Shown here: piece by piece, positions 7,172-15,782 of the stretch
Layout of the letters: the number at the start of each line of letters is the position of its first letter
How positions within the stretch are numbered: position 1 is the stretch's first letter
Source of the DNA: a candidate division FCPU426 bacterium
Lineage (GTDB): Bacteria > Oederibacteriota > Muellerivitia > Muellerivitales > Muellerivitaceae
Reading direction: 5' to 3'
Assembly: GCA_003152075.1 (NCBI GenBank)
Contig: PLZG01000084.1
Location: 1-51,762 of the forward strand
Length of the DNA: 51,762 nucleotides
Position numbers and translations under genes: made by a program
The notes under the pieces: model-generated
Seen by the model: the letters and a program-made list of their open reading frames with translations, nothing else
What the model was told of the DNA's origin: nothing
The model's database searches: none

Positions 7172-8623
7172 CTATTTCATCAACCCATACTTCTTAAGGA
7201 TCGGTAGCACCTTTTCTTCGATCGCCTTATCCATATTTAACTCATCCGGCCATTCACGGTTGAAACCTTCCTCTTTCCATTTCTTTGTGGCATCAATCCC
7301 CATTTTTCCGCCCCAAGCCCACATGGGCGAGGTATGGTCCAGCACATCCAACGGCCCTTCGGTAATCACCACGTCCCGCTTGGCGTCCATGCAATTCCCC
7401 ACCCGCCACAGAACCTGGCCATAGTCATGAACATTGGTGTCTTTATCCACGATCACCAAAATCTTGTTCAACATCATCTGGCCCAGGCCCCAGAGGGCGA
7501 ACATGACCTTCCGGGCGTGCATGGGATATTGCTTGTCGATGGAAACAATGGCCAGATTATGGAAAATACCTTCCACGGGAAGTTCCATGTCCACCACTTC
7601 CGGGAGCACCTTCTGGAGAATGGGCAGGAACAACCGTTCGGTGGCCTTGCCCAGCCAGCCATCTTCCATGGGAGGCTTTCCAACAATGGTCGTTGGATAG
7701 ATGGGATTCTTACGGTGGGTGATACAAGTCACGTGGAATACAGGGTACTGGTCGGCCAAACTGTAATAGCCTGTATGGTCGCCAAAGGGTCCTTCCAGAC
7801 GCCTTTCCCCGGCCTCAACATAACCTTCCAAAACGAAATCGGCGTCGGCATTGACCATCAGGTCGACAGTCTTGCACTTCACCAATTCCACGGGCTTCTT
7901 GCGCAGGAACCCAGCGAATAATAATTCATCAATGCCTTCGGGTAGGGGCGCCGTAGCCGCGTAAGTCAGGGCCGGGTCGCCCCCCAGAGCTATCGCCACT
8001 TCCAATCGCTTCCCCATCTTTTCGGCCTTGCGGTGATGCCCCGCCCCGCCATGGTGGACCTGCCAATGCATCCCGGTGGTCTTGCCGTCGTAAACCTGCA
8101 TCCGGTACATGCCGATATTGCGCACCCCCGTTTCGGGGTCCTGGGTATATACAAGGGGAAAGGTAATAAACCGGCCGCCATCCTGGGGCCAACATTTCAA
8201 AACGGGCAGGGTCGAAAGGTCCGGATCTTTTTCCACCACTTCCTGGCAGGCGCCCTTGCCCACCTCAGTGGGTGGGAATTTGGCAATTTCGGCTAACTTG
8301 GGCAGGAACTTCAGCTTATCCACTAATCCCTTCGGCGGCTTCAAGTCCATCAATTCCTTGATGGCGACCGCGTGTTCTTCCAGGTTTTCCACCCCGAGCG
8401 CCCAGCTCATTCGCTGGTAGGAACCAACCGCGTTGATGAGCAAGGGATAGGGACTTCCCTTGGGCTTCTCGAATAAGAGAGCCTTGCCGCCATTGGGAGA
8501 CTTGGAAACCTTGTCGGCGATAGCGGTGATTTCCAGGACAGGATCGACCTCGTCCTTAATACGGACAAGCTCGCCCTTCTTTTCGAGGAACTCAACGAAT
8601 TCATTTAATGAGGAATAGGGCAT
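7172..8623 (-). CDS. ubiD: UbiD-family decarboxylase, probable menaquinone decarboxylase (MqnL)
   Basis: Prenylated-FMN-dependent decarboxylase; in this cluster it should remove the carboxylate from the prenylated dihydroxynaphthoate. The 483 residues show the UbiD hallmarks: NIGMYRMQVYDG and GMHWQVHHGG (about 169-193) for cofactor and metal binding, EGPFGDHTGYY (277-287) with the catalytic Glu/Arg/Glu region just before it, and YPTTIVGKPPMED. The neighbouring UbiX homologue supplies the cofactor. AAAGGA stands six bases before the ATG. The substrate is inferred from context; UbiD enzymes of ubiquinone or aromatic-acid metabolism share the same motifs. Confidence 0.9.
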   Translation of the reverse strand: MPYSSLNEFVEFLEKKGELVRIKDEVDPVLEITAIADKVSKSPNGGKALLFEKPKGSPYPLLINAVGSYQRMSWALGVENLEEHAVAIKELMDLKPPKGLVDKLKFLPKLAEIAKFPPTEVGKGACQEVVEKDPDLSTLPVLKCWPQDGGRFITFPLVYTQDPETGVRNIGMYRMQVYDGKTTGMHWQVHHGGAGHHRKAEKMGKRLEVAIALGGDPALTYAATAPLPEGIDELLFAGFLRKKPVELVKCKTVDLMVNADADFVLEGYVEAGERRLEGPFGDHTGYYSLADQYPVFHVTCITHRKNPIYPTTIVGKPPMEDGWLGKATERLFLPILQKVLPEVVDMELPVEGIFHNLAIVSIDKQYPMHARKVMFALWGLGQMMLNKILVIVDKDTNVHDYGQVLWRVGNCMDAKRDVVITEGPLDVLDHTSPMWAWGGKMGIDATKKWKEEGFNREWPDELNMDKAIEEKVLPILKKYGLMK

Positions 8624-8659
8624 CTGGTTTCCTTTTGGGGATTAAAAGAGGGGGGTATT

Positions 8660-9238
8660 CTACGACAGTTGTGAGGGAGCCTCAACCACGCGCTTCAGCT
8701 GGCGTTCGATGAGAAAAGCGCCCAATACCACCAAAAGCCCCCCGATCGCCGGGGCCCAAAACCAAATTTCCTTGAGAAGGTACATATTGAACCAGGCCAC
8801 GTAACTGGCGGCCCAACCCACCGTCATGAGAAACCTGGCCGACCGCTCCCCCAATCGGGGAGTCATCCAAGCCGTCGCGTAGCCTCCCATCGTGAAACTG
8901 ACCCCGAAAAGATGCAAGTAAGCCGTGTGCTTGATAATCATCTCGTGGTTATCCATTCCGGAAATGATCGAAAGCCACACAAAACACCAAAGGACGATCC
9001 AGAGGACGGAAAGGAAGGCGGTTCCATACCATAAATACATGAGCGTTCTTCCGCCTTTTTCCAGATGGGTAGATTGCACCGCAAGCATGGAGAGACCGCA
9101 CAAAACTGGAAAGCCGAACAAGATCAGGCTTCTCATCCACATAAGGGGGCCATCCTGGGGAGTCATTTCTAAAACTAACCCCGCTTCCAGGACCAATCCC
9201 AAGGCCCCAAGCCGTAAGAGAATTAGTGCCGTCCTCAT
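8660..9238 (-). CDS. Unknown multi-pass membrane protein
   Basis: A 192-residue integral-membrane protein with about five or six hydrophobic segments (roughly 4-22, 35-55, 65-95, 103-127, 135-155, 162-180). A few His residues (for example HTAYLHLFG) lie in or near helices, which can recall heme or quinone proteins, but no pattern is diagnostic and I do not recognise the family. Its ATG overlaps the truA stop by four bases (ATGA), and ubiD lies 36 bases downstream, so it is probably co-transcribed with both. A role in respiration is conceivable but not shown. Confidence 0.75.
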   Translation of the reverse strand: MRTALILLRLGALGLVLEAGLVLEMTPQDGPLMWMRSLILFGFPVLCGLSMLAVQSTHLEKGGRTLMYLWYGTAFLSVLWIVLWCFVWLSIISGMDNHEMIIKHTAYLHLFGVSFTMGGYATAWMTPRLGERSARFLMTVGWAASYVAWFNMYLLKEIWFWAPAIGGLLVVLGAFLIERQLKRVVEAPSQLS

Positions 9239-10023
9239 TCTCCCCCCTTGCTCCCCCAGTTTTTCACCAGCGGAAAAACCTTGGGATAAAAAACCTTCAC
9301 CAAAAAAAGGCCCGTGGGGGGCAGGGTGGGCCCCGCCTTCATGCGGTCCTTGGATTTCAAGATGGCCTTCATGTCCTCGGGCTTGAATTTTTTCAAACCC
9401 ACGTAAACCAAGGTGCCGCTGAGGATGCGCACCATTTGGTGCAGGAAGGACTCCCCCAGGTATTCCAGGACCAGGTTCGGCCCCCGCTTTTTGACCGTGA
9501 TCTTGATCAGGGTCCGCTTCGGATTCGCCCGCTTTCCCAGGCTCCCACGGAAAGCGGTAAAGTCGTGGGTCCCCACCAAATACTTCGCCGCCTTTCGCAT
9601 AGCCGCCAAATCAAGTGGCATTCGATGATGGTGATAGGTGTGCCTGTCAAAAACAGTGTAGTCGTGGCTATTGCGGATGATGTAGCGGTACATCCTGGCC
9701 TTGGCGTGGTAAGTCGCGTGAAAAGTGGAGGGAGCCTCAACCGCCTGGACGACTCGGATATCGTGGGGCAATTGGTGGTTCAGGACATTTTTTAGTTTGG
9801 GGGCTGATAACTTGGAGGAAGTGAGAAAATTAGCGGTTTGGCCCAGGGCATGGACTCCGGCGTCCGTTCGGCCCGCCACCAAAAGGTCAACGGGGTGACC
9901 GCTGATTTTGGAAAGCCTCTCTTCCAAAACACCCTGGAGGGTAATAGCTTGGGGTTGTTTTTGCCAACCCGAGTAAGCCGTGCCGTCGTACTCCAGGGTC
10001 AAACGGATGTTTCGATTCTTCAT
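9235..10023 (-). CDS. truA: tRNA pseudouridine(38-40) synthase TruA
   Basis: Converts uridines 38-40 of the tRNA anticodon arm to pseudouridine. The start at 10023 (MKNRNIRLTLEYDGTAYSGWQ begins the fold) is chosen because TruA proteins start here; the 16 codons before it run into the upstream spacer. Catalytic Asp54 lies in AGRTDAGVHA. FHATYHAKARMYRY and ESFLHQMVRIL are further signatures. At 262 residues the length is normal. It overlaps the next membrane gene by four bases. Confidence 0.95.
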   Translation of the reverse strand: MKNRNIRLTLEYDGTAYSGWQKQPQAITLQGVLEERLSKISGHPVDLLVAGRTDAGVHALGQTANFLTSSKLSAPKLKNVLNHQLPHDIRVVQAVEAPSTFHATYHAKARMYRYIIRNSHDYTVFDRHTYHHHRMPLDLAAMRKAAKYLVGTHDFTAFRGSLGKRANPKRTLIKITVKKRGPNLVLEYLGESFLHQMVRILSGTLVYVGLKKFKPEDMKAILKSKDRMKAGPTLPPTGLFLVKVFYPKVFPLVKNWGSKGGE

Positions 10024-10074
10024 AGGCTCAACTAGCCACGGATAAAAACGAATCCGAAAAAGAAAATCCAATTA

Positions 10075-10210
10075 GCCGCAGATGAACACGGATGAACACG
10101 GATGGGAAAAAAACAAAATAAAATATATTCTCTTTTAACCCGCCGCTTAAGCCCAACTTCTTTTCGCCTTTGAAATGTTGTATCCGTGTTAAACCGTGTT
10201 CATCTGTGGC
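10075..10210. repeat. Intergenic inverted element, GATGAACACG word family
   Basis: Arms at 10075-10103 and 10182-10210 are complementary at 26 of 29 positions. The left arm contains two tandem copies of GATGAACACG. The spacer between them (about 78 nt) is AT-rich at its start. Elements of this wording are widespread in environmental bacteria but have no agreed function known to me. The whole truA to DUF2723 spacer (10024-10278) contains this element and no convincing gene. Confidence 0.8.
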
Positions 10211-10278
10211 AAAAACATATTTTGTTTTTCGATTTTTGGAATCAGGAATCCAACTTTCCATCCATGGTTTCCGCTTAC

Positions 10279-12612
10279 TCACGTATGCTTGTTTCCCGGC
10301 GCCCCCTTCAATTGCTGGGCCTTGTTGAGCTCCTGCAGGCCGTCCAGGGCTTCCTTTTGCTGGGGGTTCATGCCCAGGCAGGCTCGGTAGGCCTGTTCCG
10401 CGTCGTTTATATTTCCCATCATCCGGAAAGCGTCGCCAATCTTGGCGTAAGCGTAAGGATTGTGGGAGTCCCGCCTCAAACTTTCCTGGTAATTGTTGAT
10501 AGCCGCCCCGGGATCGCCCAGGGCCAGGTAGGTCTCACCCAGCATCAGGTAAATGCGCATCAGGGTTTGGACCTGGCGGTACTTCAAGGCGTTGTTGAAG
10601 CTCCAAAGGGCGATGTCGGGCATTTTGTTCATGTAGGCGAAATAACCCGTGAAGTCGTGGCCGATACCGTAGGAATCCTTCATGACGTCCGTGTACTCGT
10701 CCCAATAACCACGGTCCGGCTCATCCATGTACCTTAAGCGGTAGGTGTCCCAAAAAACATTCAGCCGCGAGGAAGTAAAGGGGTAATTGAGATCCTTGGT
10801 CTTGATCATGCGCCAAAGGAACCCTTCCGGCAAGGATGGGTTCTTGTCCCTCATCCAGGGAGCGGTGAATATGTTGGTAAAGTAAAAGGATTTTTTATCC
10901 TTGATCCTTTCCGCGTAATCGCTTTCCGATTCGTCCTTCCCCTTCTCGCAGATCCCGTGCTGCTCAATCATATTTTGAACCACGGTCTCCGGGCGAATAT
11001 CTTGATCCACAGCTACTTTCAGGAAAGGCCAACGCGCAAAGAGCGGATTCCTGTACCAGTCATAAGGAATCAATTGCATGGTGAAGCTGACCACCCTGGG
11101 GCGCTTCCCTTCCACGTATTGCAGGTACCACAGGGGAAGAATGTCGATATCCCCGTTGCAAAGGATAACCCCGTTGTCGTTCACGGTCTTCAGCATGTTC
11201 ATGCCCTCGTCGTAGGAGCTGACGTAACGGCTTTGGTCGTTGCCCTCATAAACGATTTGATTAAATCCCGTTTTGGTGCTGGGGCTGTAATTCAGGATCA
11301 GGGGCATCAAGGCGAAACTCATGCAAAAAGCGCTGGCATAAAGGGGAGTTAACCGGTGGGACCATTCCCTGCTAGCCCATTCGCACAGCCCCGCGATTCC
11401 CGCCGCGGCGAACATCGAGCACATCAAGAAAACCGGGGAAAAAAAGTTATCCAAGGTCCATTGGTAGCCCTCCAAGGGGTTGTTGAAGAGGATGACTCCC
11501 ATAAAAACCCCGCCTCCGAAAAAAGCGATTCCCAAGGCGCTGGTCCATTGATTTTTCTTCCAAAGCCAGATAAATCCCCAAATCGCCAGGGCGAAAACGA
11601 CAAAGGTAAAGACATCGCCAAACTGGTGGTGGGCATGGATCCAAAACCGTTTGAGGTCCCGGTCAACGGTCGTCCAACCCCGCATATCACCAACCCCTTT
11701 ATAGCCTTCCCGAAGAACCGTTCCCCAAAGCCGTCCGAGGGTTTGCGGGTTCCACCAATTCACCAGCGGGTTTTGAGTGGCACGGATGGGCAAATACTCA
11801 TAAATCGAAACGGACAAAATCAAACAGGTCAGGGCCCGAACAATATTGAGGCTTCCAAAGGCCGAGAGGACCCCGGTTATGTTTTCCCATAAGTCAAAGG
11901 GTCTTAGCCTGAGAAGGTTGGTAATAAAGGATTTCATGGGAACCCGCTTTTGACTGGACATGAAAAGCCAAAGGTAGGCGGGCGCCATGACCAGCTGGTT
12001 GGGCCAATGGTGGGCCAGGCTTAACCCGTAAAGAAACCCCATCAAGAGGAACGATTTAATGAACCAACCGTTTTCCCGCATCTTAAAAAACAGAAACAGC
12101 ATGCAGGCGGATTGAAGGGTGTTCAGGGTGTAAATCCCGCCCTTGGCGCCGCAGGCCTGGAACCAATGTTGATAGGAAAAGGCGAAGGTCAGCGCCCCGA
12201 AAAGGGCCGGAATTTCCCAAATCCATGGGCCGGGCTTCTGGTTTTCCGTTACCGATTCCCCAGGTTGGGTTGGAGCTGCCTGCCCTGAGCTTGCTTGTGG
12301 TGAGCTAGTCGAACCAGCCGATGAATCGAAAACCCCTTTGATTAACATTTTGATCACCCAATAAATCACAACCACAGCCACCGTAGCCGTCAACATGGAG
12401 CAAAAGGTCACCCTCATCATGGGCTCACCCAAGGGAAGGAGACAATTGACACGCCCCCAAAGTGTGTGGAGAGGATAGCCGGGTGAGTGGCTGATGGTAA
12501 GAAGGTCGCAAACCATGATGGTTTCGCCTGAGTCGTTGATATTGAAGCTGGCGCAACAGGTGCGCAAATAAAAGAAGAAAGTGAAGAAAAATAATAAAGC
12601 GGGAATGAACAT
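10279..12612 (-). CDS. DUF2723-type membrane protein with C-terminal TPR
   Basis: A large polytopic protein of about 777 residues. The N-terminal region has the DUF2723 pattern: an extracytoplasmic NDSGE loop, then SHSPGYPLHTLWGRV and a series of hydrophobic helices to about residue 460. Family members are GT-C-fold glycosyltransferases or relatives, some acting as O-mannosyltransferases; acceptor and donor are unknown here. The C-terminal 90 residues form two tetratricopeptide repeats (LMLGETYLALGDPGAAINNY, then YAKIGDAFRMMGN). The start at 12612 has AGGGG upstream; earlier in-frame starts fall in the palindrome at 12641-12668. Start uncertain by up to 16 codons. Confidence 0.8.
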   Translation of the reverse strand: MFIPALLFFFTFFFYLRTCCASFNINDSGETIMVCDLLTISHSPGYPLHTLWGRVNCLLPLGEPMMRVTFCSMLTATVAVVVIYWVIKMLIKGVFDSSAGSTSSPQASSGQAAPTQPGESVTENQKPGPWIWEIPALFGALTFAFSYQHWFQACGAKGGIYTLNTLQSACMLFLFFKMRENGWFIKSFLLMGFLYGLSLAHHWPNQLVMAPAYLWLFMSSQKRVPMKSFITNLLRLRPFDLWENITGVLSAFGSLNIVRALTCLILSVSIYEYLPIRATQNPLVNWWNPQTLGRLWGTVLREGYKGVGDMRGWTTVDRDLKRFWIHAHHQFGDVFTFVVFALAIWGFIWLWKKNQWTSALGIAFFGGGVFMGVILFNNPLEGYQWTLDNFFSPVFLMCSMFAAAGIAGLCEWASREWSHRLTPLYASAFCMSFALMPLILNYSPSTKTGFNQIVYEGNDQSRYVSSYDEGMNMLKTVNDNGVILCNGDIDILPLWYLQYVEGKRPRVVSFTMQLIPYDWYRNPLFARWPFLKVAVDQDIRPETVVQNMIEQHGICEKGKDESESDYAERIKDKKSFYFTNIFTAPWMRDKNPSLPEGFLWRMIKTKDLNYPFTSSRLNVFWDTYRLRYMDEPDRGYWDEYTDVMKDSYGIGHDFTGYFAYMNKMPDIALWSFNNALKYRQVQTLMRIYLMLGETYLALGDPGAAINNYQESLRRDSHNPYAYAKIGDAFRMMGNINDAEQAYRACLGMNPQQKEALDGLQELNKAQQLKGAPGNKHT

Positions 12613-12640
12613 TCGGGCAATACCCCTGAGCAAGATGTTT

Positions 12641-12668
12641 GTAGGGGCGTGATTTATCACGCCCCTAC
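12641..12668. repeat. Perfect palindrome (TAGGGGCG family), short form
   Basis: A perfect 13-bp stem with a two-base TT centre: GTAGGGGCGTGAT and its complement. It lies in the tpx to DUF2723 spacer and matches one half of the longer element at 2835-2887. No T-tract follows on either strand, so a classical terminator is not supported. Confidence 0.85.
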
Positions 12669-12684
12669 GGGCCTGGTTTACCTT

Positions 12685-13197
12685 TTAAGCGTCGGCTTTA
12701 GCCGCCGCCAATGCCTTGTCATAATTGGGTTCGGTCGTCACTTCCTTGACGTACTCCACGTGCTTAACCTTCCCGTCTTTACCCACCACGAAAAGAGAGC
12801 GGGCTTCCAGCCTCAATTCCTTGATATGGGTCCCATAGGCGTCTCCAAAGGACATTTCCCGGTGGTCCGAGAGTGAGGCGATCTTGATGTTTTCGGCGCC
12901 GCAAAAGCGCTTCTGAGCGAAGGGTAAATCCGCGGAAATAGTTAGTATCTCCACGTTGGCGGGCAATTTCGAGGCCTCGTCGTTGAACCGCTTGGTCTGG
13001 ATAGCGCAAACGCCCGTATCCAGCGACGGGGCAACCGAAAGGATGAGGGTCTTTCCTTTATAGTTGTCCAAGCTCACTTCTTCCAATCCGTTAGTCAAAA
13101 CCTTGAAATTGGGAGCCTTATCCCCCACCTTGATCTCCGGTCCGATTAAAGTCATCGGCCCGCCCTTGAAAGTAATCACTCCCTTGCGCTCCTGCAT
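12685..13197 (-). CDS. tpx: Thiol peroxidase Tpx (2-Cys peroxiredoxin)
   Basis: Reduces hydrogen peroxide and alkyl hydroperoxides using thioredoxin. The peroxidatic Cys is Cys64 in SLDTGVCAIQTKRFN and the resolving Cys is Cys99 in KRFCGAENI, the arrangement of atypical 2-Cys Tpx enzymes. Total length 170 residues is normal. The N-terminus has the usual GGPMTLIGPEIKVGDKAPNF, with a slightly longer lead (MQERKG). An inverted AT-rich element separates it from asd upstream, so it may have its own promoter, but none was identified. Confidence 0.95.
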   Translation of the reverse strand: MQERKGVITFKGGPMTLIGPEIKVGDKAPNFKVLTNGLEEVSLDNYKGKTLILSVAPSLDTGVCAIQTKRFNDEASKLPANVEILTISADLPFAQKRFCGAENIKIASLSDHREMSFGDAYGTHIKELRLEARSLFVVGKDGKVKHVEYVKEVTTEPNYDKALAAAKADA

Positions 13198-13236
13198 ACC
13201 AACCTCCTTGAAGAAATTTTGAATCCTGAATTCTCA

Positions 13237-13293
13237 ATTTTGAATTAAGGTAATTTCCCATTCGGGAAATTGACAATAATTTATAATTCAAAA
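13237..13293. repeat. AT-rich inverted element in asd-tpx spacer
   Basis: A perfect core hairpin AATTTCCC/GGGAAATT (13252-13271, four-base loop) lies inside outer arms TTTTGAATTA and TAATTCAAAA. AATTCAAAA-type words recur at 26693-26715. No T-tract follows the core on either strand, so termination is not evident. Confidence 0.6.
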
Positions 13294-13309
13294 CTCATAA
13301 TTGCCGTTA

Positions 13310-14389
13310 TCAGATGTGGCCTTTGTGGACGAGGTATTCCGCCACCAGCATGCCGCCCTTGGCGGCGCCCATCTTGGTGTTGTGCGACACCAGCATGTAC
13401 TTCATCCCGTTCGGCAAAGCATGGTCCGCGCGCACGCGGCCCACCGAAGTCAACATCCCGCCTTCCCTGTCCCTGTCTAGACGTGGCTGGGGCCGGAAAG
13501 GATCGTCGGTCACGTCAATCAAATGGGGGGGGCAGGAAGGAAACTTGAGCTTGATAAACTCTTTTCCATGGTCCCGCAAAACCTTTTTTACCTGATCCAC
13601 GGTAGCGTGTTTTTTCATGGAAACGTAGACTGCTTCCGTGTGGCCTTCCAGTACCGCAACCCGGGTACAGGTGGCGGAAACCGGGAAGGGCGCCGGGGCG
13701 ACCCTATTCCCAACGATGGACCCCAAGATTTTCTGGGTCTCCATCTCTACTTTTTCCTCTTCTTTTGGGATGTAAGGAATGACGTTATCGATGATGTCCA
13801 ATCCGATAACGCCAGGTGACCTTCCCGCCCCGGAGCAGGCTTGCATGGAAGTCATGATGACTTGTAAAACCCCGAAAGCCTCATGAATGGGCTTCAAGGT
13901 CATGGCCAGCCCCATGGTGGTGCAGTTGGGAACCGGCGTCACAAAACCTTTCCAACCGCGTTTTTTCTTTTGAATCGCGATGAGCTTATCGTGCTCCATG
14001 TTGACGCCAGGAATGAAGATGGGAACATCCGGCTCATAACGAAAAGCGGAGGCTGTCGAAACAACGGGAGTGGTTTTGGCGTACCGGGGTTCCAATTCCT
14101 TGGCGGCGTCCGATTCCACGGCGGTGAAAACCAAATCCACCTTGGAGGCGTCCAGGTGGGCGGCGTCTTGCACTTTCAATTTGGCGTAAGCCGGGTCCAG
14201 GGGTTCCTGGCAGTACCAGCGGAAGGCCCCATGGGCGTCGGTGATGGCGTCTTTATAGAGCTTCCCGGCCGAGCGCTCGGAAGCGGCCAAGGCCGTGACC
14301 TCAAAATAGGGGTGCCTAGGGAGGGATGCCAAAAATTGCTGGCCCGCCACTCCCGTGGCGCCAATAACAGCGACTTTTTTCTTTTTCAT
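13310..14389 (-). CDS. asd: Aspartate-semialdehyde dehydrogenase
   Basis: Reduces aspartyl phosphate to aspartate semialdehyde for lysine, threonine and methionine synthesis. The NADP loop is GATGVAG (residues 10-16) and the nucleophilic Cys is Cys156 in PVPNCTTMG. The sequence (LVFTAVESDAAKELEP, QACSGAGRSPG) and 359-residue length fit the archaeal/fungal-like ASADH subgroup better than the short E. coli type. The start at 14389 has GAGGA seven bases upstream; a further upstream in-frame start at 14446 lacks support. A 280-base spacer upstream suggests an own promoter. Confidence 0.93.
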   Translation of the reverse strand: MKKKKVAVIGATGVAGQQFLASLPRHPYFEVTALAASERSAGKLYKDAITDAHGAFRWYCQEPLDPAYAKLKVQDAAHLDASKVDLVFTAVESDAAKELEPRYAKTTPVVSTASAFRYEPDVPIFIPGVNMEHDKLIAIQKKKRGWKGFVTPVPNCTTMGLAMTLKPIHEAFGVLQVIMTSMQACSGAGRSPGVIGLDIIDNVIPYIPKEEEKVEMETQKILGSIVGNRVAPAPFPVSATCTRVAVLEGHTEAVYVSMKKHATVDQVKKVLRDHGKEFIKLKFPSCPPHLIDVTDDPFRPQPRLDRDREGGMLTSVGRVRADHALPNGMKYMLVSHNTKMGAAKGGMLVAEYLVHKGHI

Positions 14390-14669
14390 GTCAAAATCCT
14401 CAAGAATTTTCCCAAAACCAGGTCCAGGGAGGAGAAAGGATAGCATATTAGGGGGATGGAGAAAATGCTTTTACGGCCCAAATCCTAAGGTTTCGGGCCG
14501 GTTTGACCCCTTACTCGATTAAGGTCCTGCGGCTTAAGAACGGGAAATGATTTAACTCCAAAAGGATTGGGAAATGGGGGAGAGGGAGCGGAGGTGATCT
14601 TGGCCGTAATTCTAAAGTACAAATTTTAGCCTGGCCCCTTTTTTGTACTTGTGATTTTAATTTTCCGTT
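14390..14669. other. Spacer upstream of asd, no gene seen
   Basis: Contains a GGCCC/GGGCC hairpin (about 14474-14498) and a 9-bp inverted repeat AAGTACAAA/TTTGTACTT (about 14615-14650), the latter just past the lipoprotein stop on the minus strand. It could end transcription of the FecR-barrel-lipoprotein unit, but it has a long loop and no clean T-tract. No open frame with a ribosome-binding site was found. Confidence 0.4.
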
Positions 14670-15782
14670 TTAGCCCCCAATGGGAGTCGGCGTGGGCGTC
14701 ACCGTGGGGGTCGGCGTGGGGTTCAGGTTGCAATTGACCCTGCCACTGGTCGTTTCGTCGAATTTCATGTAGTTCAAGTTCTCGTTGTTATAAATGAAAA
14801 TAAAACTATTCAGGGAGCCGCTTGTCGTCAGGGCGCAGTCGTAGGAAGGCGGGTTAAATTGCATCCAGGCGCGGGCGTTGGTGGAAGAAATAGTCACCAC
14901 GAAGATATCGCCTCCGGCGATGGTCGACGCGGCCGAACCCACCGCCGCTGCCTTCGCCAGCAGGGTGTTGGGGTAATAAACCGCGCCAGCGGGAATCAGC
15001 GGAAAATTCACCAGGTCGCCGTTGCCCAGGTAGGTGAAGGTGGCAGCGGGGGGCGGCGGACCCGCTCCCAAGTAAGGTGGCGCCGCCATGTAAGTCGACA
15101 GGGTGGTCACGTCATATAAAGCCTGCAGGTCCCCCGTCCCGCCGAATATCGAAGCCGTCACAGCCCCGGAATCAAAGGAAAAAAGATCCTCCCAACTTCC
15201 AGTGTAGGTCGTTACGCCTCCGCCAAGGTTGAAATCACAGTTCGTGGCATCGGTCAGATTGGCCTGGTAACAGGTATATTCCTGGTAACCGATATCTTCC
15301 ATGTTCAAGGTGAAGGGGGTGGTTCCTTGGACATTGACCATACCGGCGCCGGCGAATTCCGGAATGGCGGTCAAACCCGGCAAGACCAGTTTCGACGCGG
15401 GTTTAAACGAACCCGCGCTGGGGTTATAGGTATAAAAGCATTCGCCCGAAACCAGCCAGTTCCCGGCCTTGGGAAGGTTGATAAAGAAAGTCCCCACCTG
15501 GGACCCGCTGTTAAAGGGGATGACACCCGTGACCGGGGCTTCCCCATCCGTGACTAGGTAATATTCAAAGGCGCCCGTGCTGGAATCGGGCACCGAGGCT
15601 TTAGAGGCTGCTTTCCCCGATCTGGCTGGGGCACGGAAGTTCAGGATTTTTGGGGGGATCACCAGCTTCAACACCGCCGAGTTTACGGGGATCACGGGGT
15701 GAGCCGCCTTATCGCAACCCGCCATCAACCCCGTCAAGGTAAAAGCCCCGGCCGCCAGCGATAAAAATATTTTTTTCACCAT
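14670..15782 (-). CDS. Putative lipoprotein with Pro/Thr-rich tail
   Basis: A 370-residue exported protein with a lipobox: signal helix, then TGLMAGC with Cys23 as the lipidation site. Asp follows at position 24, which in enteric bacteria would favour inner-membrane retention, but the rule may not hold here. Mid-region repeats small residues and beta-rich segments with a few Cys (TCYQANLTDATNCDFN) and no recognised domain. The C-terminus is a PTPTPTVTPTPTP linker ending in GG, as in surface-exposed proteins. Its start overlaps the barrel gene stop by seven bases, so the two are translationally coupled. Confidence 0.75.
   Translation of the reverse strand: MVKKIFLSLAAGAFTLTGLMAGCDKAAHPVIPVNSAVLKLVIPPKILNFRAPARSGKAASKASVPDSSTGAFEYYLVTDGEAPVTGVIPFNSGSQVGTFFINLPKAGNWLVSGECFYTYNPSAGSFKPASKLVLPGLTAIPEFAGAGMVNVQGTTPFTLNMEDIGYQEYTCYQANLTDATNCDFNLGGGVTTYTGSWEDLFSFDSGAVTASIFGGTGDLQALYDVTTLSTYMAAPPYLGAGPPPPAATFTYLGNGDLVNFPLIPAGAVYYPNTLLAKAAAVGSAASTIAGGDIFVVTISSTNARAWMQFNPPSYDCALTTSGSLNSFIFIYNNENLNYMKFDETTSGRVNCNLNPTPTPTVTPTPTPIGG

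Noticed and set aside
10028-10282. Minus-strand frame of 84 codons upstream of truA
   Set aside because: It lies entirely within the inverted element at 10075-10210 and its flanks, and shows no protein-like pattern.
12641-12668. Palindrome as an intrinsic terminator of tpx
   Set aside because: It lacks a T-tract on either strand and is a copy of a dispersed family.
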